Source of the DNA: CAIOSQ01 sp044359885
Lineage (GTDB): Bacteria > Pseudomonadota > Alphaproteobacteria > CACIAM-22H2
Assembly (NCBI GenBank): GCA_044359885.1
Contig: JBIKLI010000060.1
Span: 1-16,645, forward strand
Direction of reading: 5' to 3'
Length of the DNA: 16,645 nucleotides
Positions 15,638 to 16,645 of the stretch are shown here, piece after piece (position 1 is the stretch's first letter; each line of letters begins with the position of its first letter). A program made the translations under genes and the position numbers. The notes under the pieces are model-generated. The model saw only the letters and a program-made list of their open reading frames with translations. It ran no database searches and had not been told where the DNA came from.

Positions 15638-16264
15638 GTGAACGTCACGATCGTCGATCATCCGCTGGTCCAGCACAAGCTCACCCAGATGCGACGCAAG
15701 GAGACGCCGTCCGACGTCTTCCGCCGCTATCTGCGCGAAATCGCCATGCTGCTCGCCTACGAGGCGTTGCGCGACCAACCGCTGGAACGGGTCGAGATCG
15801 AGACGCCGCTGACCCGCATGAAGGCGCCGCAACTGGCCGGCAAGCGCGTCTGCTTCGTGTCGATCCTGCGGGCGGGCAACGGTCTGCTCGACGGGATGCT
15901 CGAGGTCCTGCCCTCGGCACGGGTCGGGCATATCGGGCTCTACCGCGATCCCCGCACGCTGGCGGCGGTCGAGTACTACTGCAAGCTGCCCGAGGACATC
16001 GCCGAGCGCGAGGCCATCATCCTCGATCCCATGCTGGCGACCGGTCACAGCGCGGTCGCCGCCGTCGCCAGGACCAAGGAACTCGGTGCGAAGGCCGTGC
16101 GCTATGTCTGTCTTCTCGCCGCTCCGGAAGGCGTGCGCGAGATGAACGAGGCGCATCCCGACGTCGCGGTGCTGACGGCGGCGGTAGACAGCCATCTCAA
16201 CGATCACGGCTATATCGTGCCGGGCCTGGGCGACGCCGGCGACCGGCTCTACGGTACCAAGTAG
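15638..16264 (+). CDS. upp: Uracil phosphoribosyltransferase
   Basis: This 208-residue cytoplasmic enzyme converts uracil and PRPP to UMP and pyrophosphate. The PRPP loop reads DPMLATGHSA (130-139); most salvage-type Upp proteins have GG where this has GH. The uracil-binding end is canonical: NDHGYIVPGLGDAGDRLYGTK (split here as NDHGYIVPGL and GDAGDRLYGTK). SILRAGNGLLDGML (75-88) is the family's RAG-G motif region. In Lachancea the orthologous step (URC6) feeds uracil into the URC route as a nucleotide, so this copy probably serves degradation rather than simple salvage. The start is GTG at 15638, with AAAGGAA at 15626-15632 ahead of it; 30 bases separate it from the URC4 gene. Confidence 0.94.
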   Translation: MNVTIVDHPLVQHKLTQMRRKETPSDVFRRYLREIAMLLAYEALRDQPLERVEIETPLTRMKAPQLAGKRVCFVSILRAGNGLLDGMLEVLPSARVGHIGLYRDPRTLAAVEYYCKLPEDIAEREAIILDPMLATGHSAVAAVARTKELGAKAVRYVCLLAAPEGVREMNEAHPDVAVLTAAVDSHLNDHGYIVPGLGDAGDRLYGTK

Positions 16265-16266
16265 CG

Positions 16267-16645
16267 ATGCCCGGGCAGGCGGAGCCGGCGGGCGAACTCT
16301 GGCGCTTCTCCCTCGCCGTCCATGACGCGCCCGGCGTGGCCAGTCTCTGCCTCGAGCTTCAGGACCGCTGGGGTGCCGACGTCAATCTGGCGCTGGCCGT
16401 GGCCTGGGCAGGGGCCAGCGGCCGTGGTCGCCTGCCGGTCGCCTGGATCGCGCGCCTGGATCGGGAGATCGCGCCGCTGCGCGGCGACCTCGTCGCGCCG
16501 CTACGCGGGGCGCGACGGCGGCTGAAGCCCCTGGCCGATTCCGGCCGGCTGGCCGCGCTGGGCGCCTTGCGCGCGCGTCTCAAGGATCTGGAACTCGAGG
16601 CTGAATGTTGCGTGCAGGCGATTCTCGAAGCGGCGCTGGCCGGGC
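16267..16645 (+). CDS. TIGR02444 family protein (3' partial)
   Basis: The frame opens at ATG 16267, two bases after the upp stop, and is still open at the right edge (126 codons visible). The start region ELWRFSLAVHDAPGVASLCLELQD and then WGADVNLALAVAWAG match the TIGR02444 family, small proteobacterial proteins of about 150-180 residues with no assigned function. The rest is helical, rich in Arg, Leu and Ala (REIAPLRGDLVAPLRGARRRL), with no signal peptide. The 2-base gap suggests translation coupled to upp and membership of the URC transcript. Family members often occur outside URC clusters, so a part in uracil catabolism is not implied. The C-terminus is missing. Confidence 0.75.
   Translation, partial: MPGQAEPAGELWRFSLAVHDAPGVASLCLELQDRWGADVNLALAVAWAGASGRGRLPVAWIARLDREIAPLRGDLVAPLRGARRRLKPLADSGRLAALGALRARLKDLELEAECCVQAILEAALAG

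Noticed and set aside
14030..16207. Long - strand open frame opposite the URC4 and upp genes
   Set aside because: Its translation is Arg/Gly-rich and unrecognisable, while the + strand carries two recognised families.

Overview
The window is a GC-rich stretch (by eye well above 60% G+C) of what looks like an alphaproteobacterial chromosome. The main clue is the first operon: pdhA-pdhB-pdhC-lpd-lipA-ratA, with an extra lipoyl domain fused to the N-terminus of PdhB, which is characteristic of Alphaproteobacteria. A Rhodospirillales-like bacterium is my best guess, from gene order and protein style only. No tRNA, rRNA, CRISPR array, insertion sequence or phage gene was seen.

Region 1 (1-6463, + strand) is a compact operon for the pyruvate dehydrogenase complex: E1 alpha (cut by the left edge), lipoyl-E1 beta, E2 and E3, followed by lipoyl synthase LipA, which makes the cofactor these lipoyl domains carry, and a small START-domain protein of the RatA/Coq10 type. 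Gaps are 4-20 bases, which suggests one transcript.

Region 2 (6472-8903, - strand) holds a two-gene unit: a 202-residue exported protein of unknown function, then an FtsH-type membrane AAA+ zinc protease that looks like an accessory paralogue rather than the housekeeping FtsH. It converges with region 1, with 8 bases between stops.

Region 3 (9087-11417) holds a phytanoyl-CoA dioxygenase-family Fe(II)/2-oxoglutarate oxygenase and an Asp/Glu-racemase-superfamily protein, translationally coupled on the + strand, facing a creatininase-family amidohydrolase on the - strand with only 4 bases between the stops. It may be a small catabolic or salvage module. Its substrate is unknown.

Region 4 (11506-12916, - strand) is an SPFH/stomatin-like membrane protein with its usual partner NfeD.

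Region 5 (13128-16645, + strand) is a cluster matching the URC uracil-degradation route known from yeasts such as Lachancea kluyveri: a URC1-type GTP-cyclohydrolase-II homologue, a URC4/DUF1688 protein and a uracil phosphoribosyltransferase. A TIGR02444-family gene starts 2 bases after upp and runs off the right edge. This cluster, whose intermediate chemistry is still poorly resolved, is the most interesting system here.
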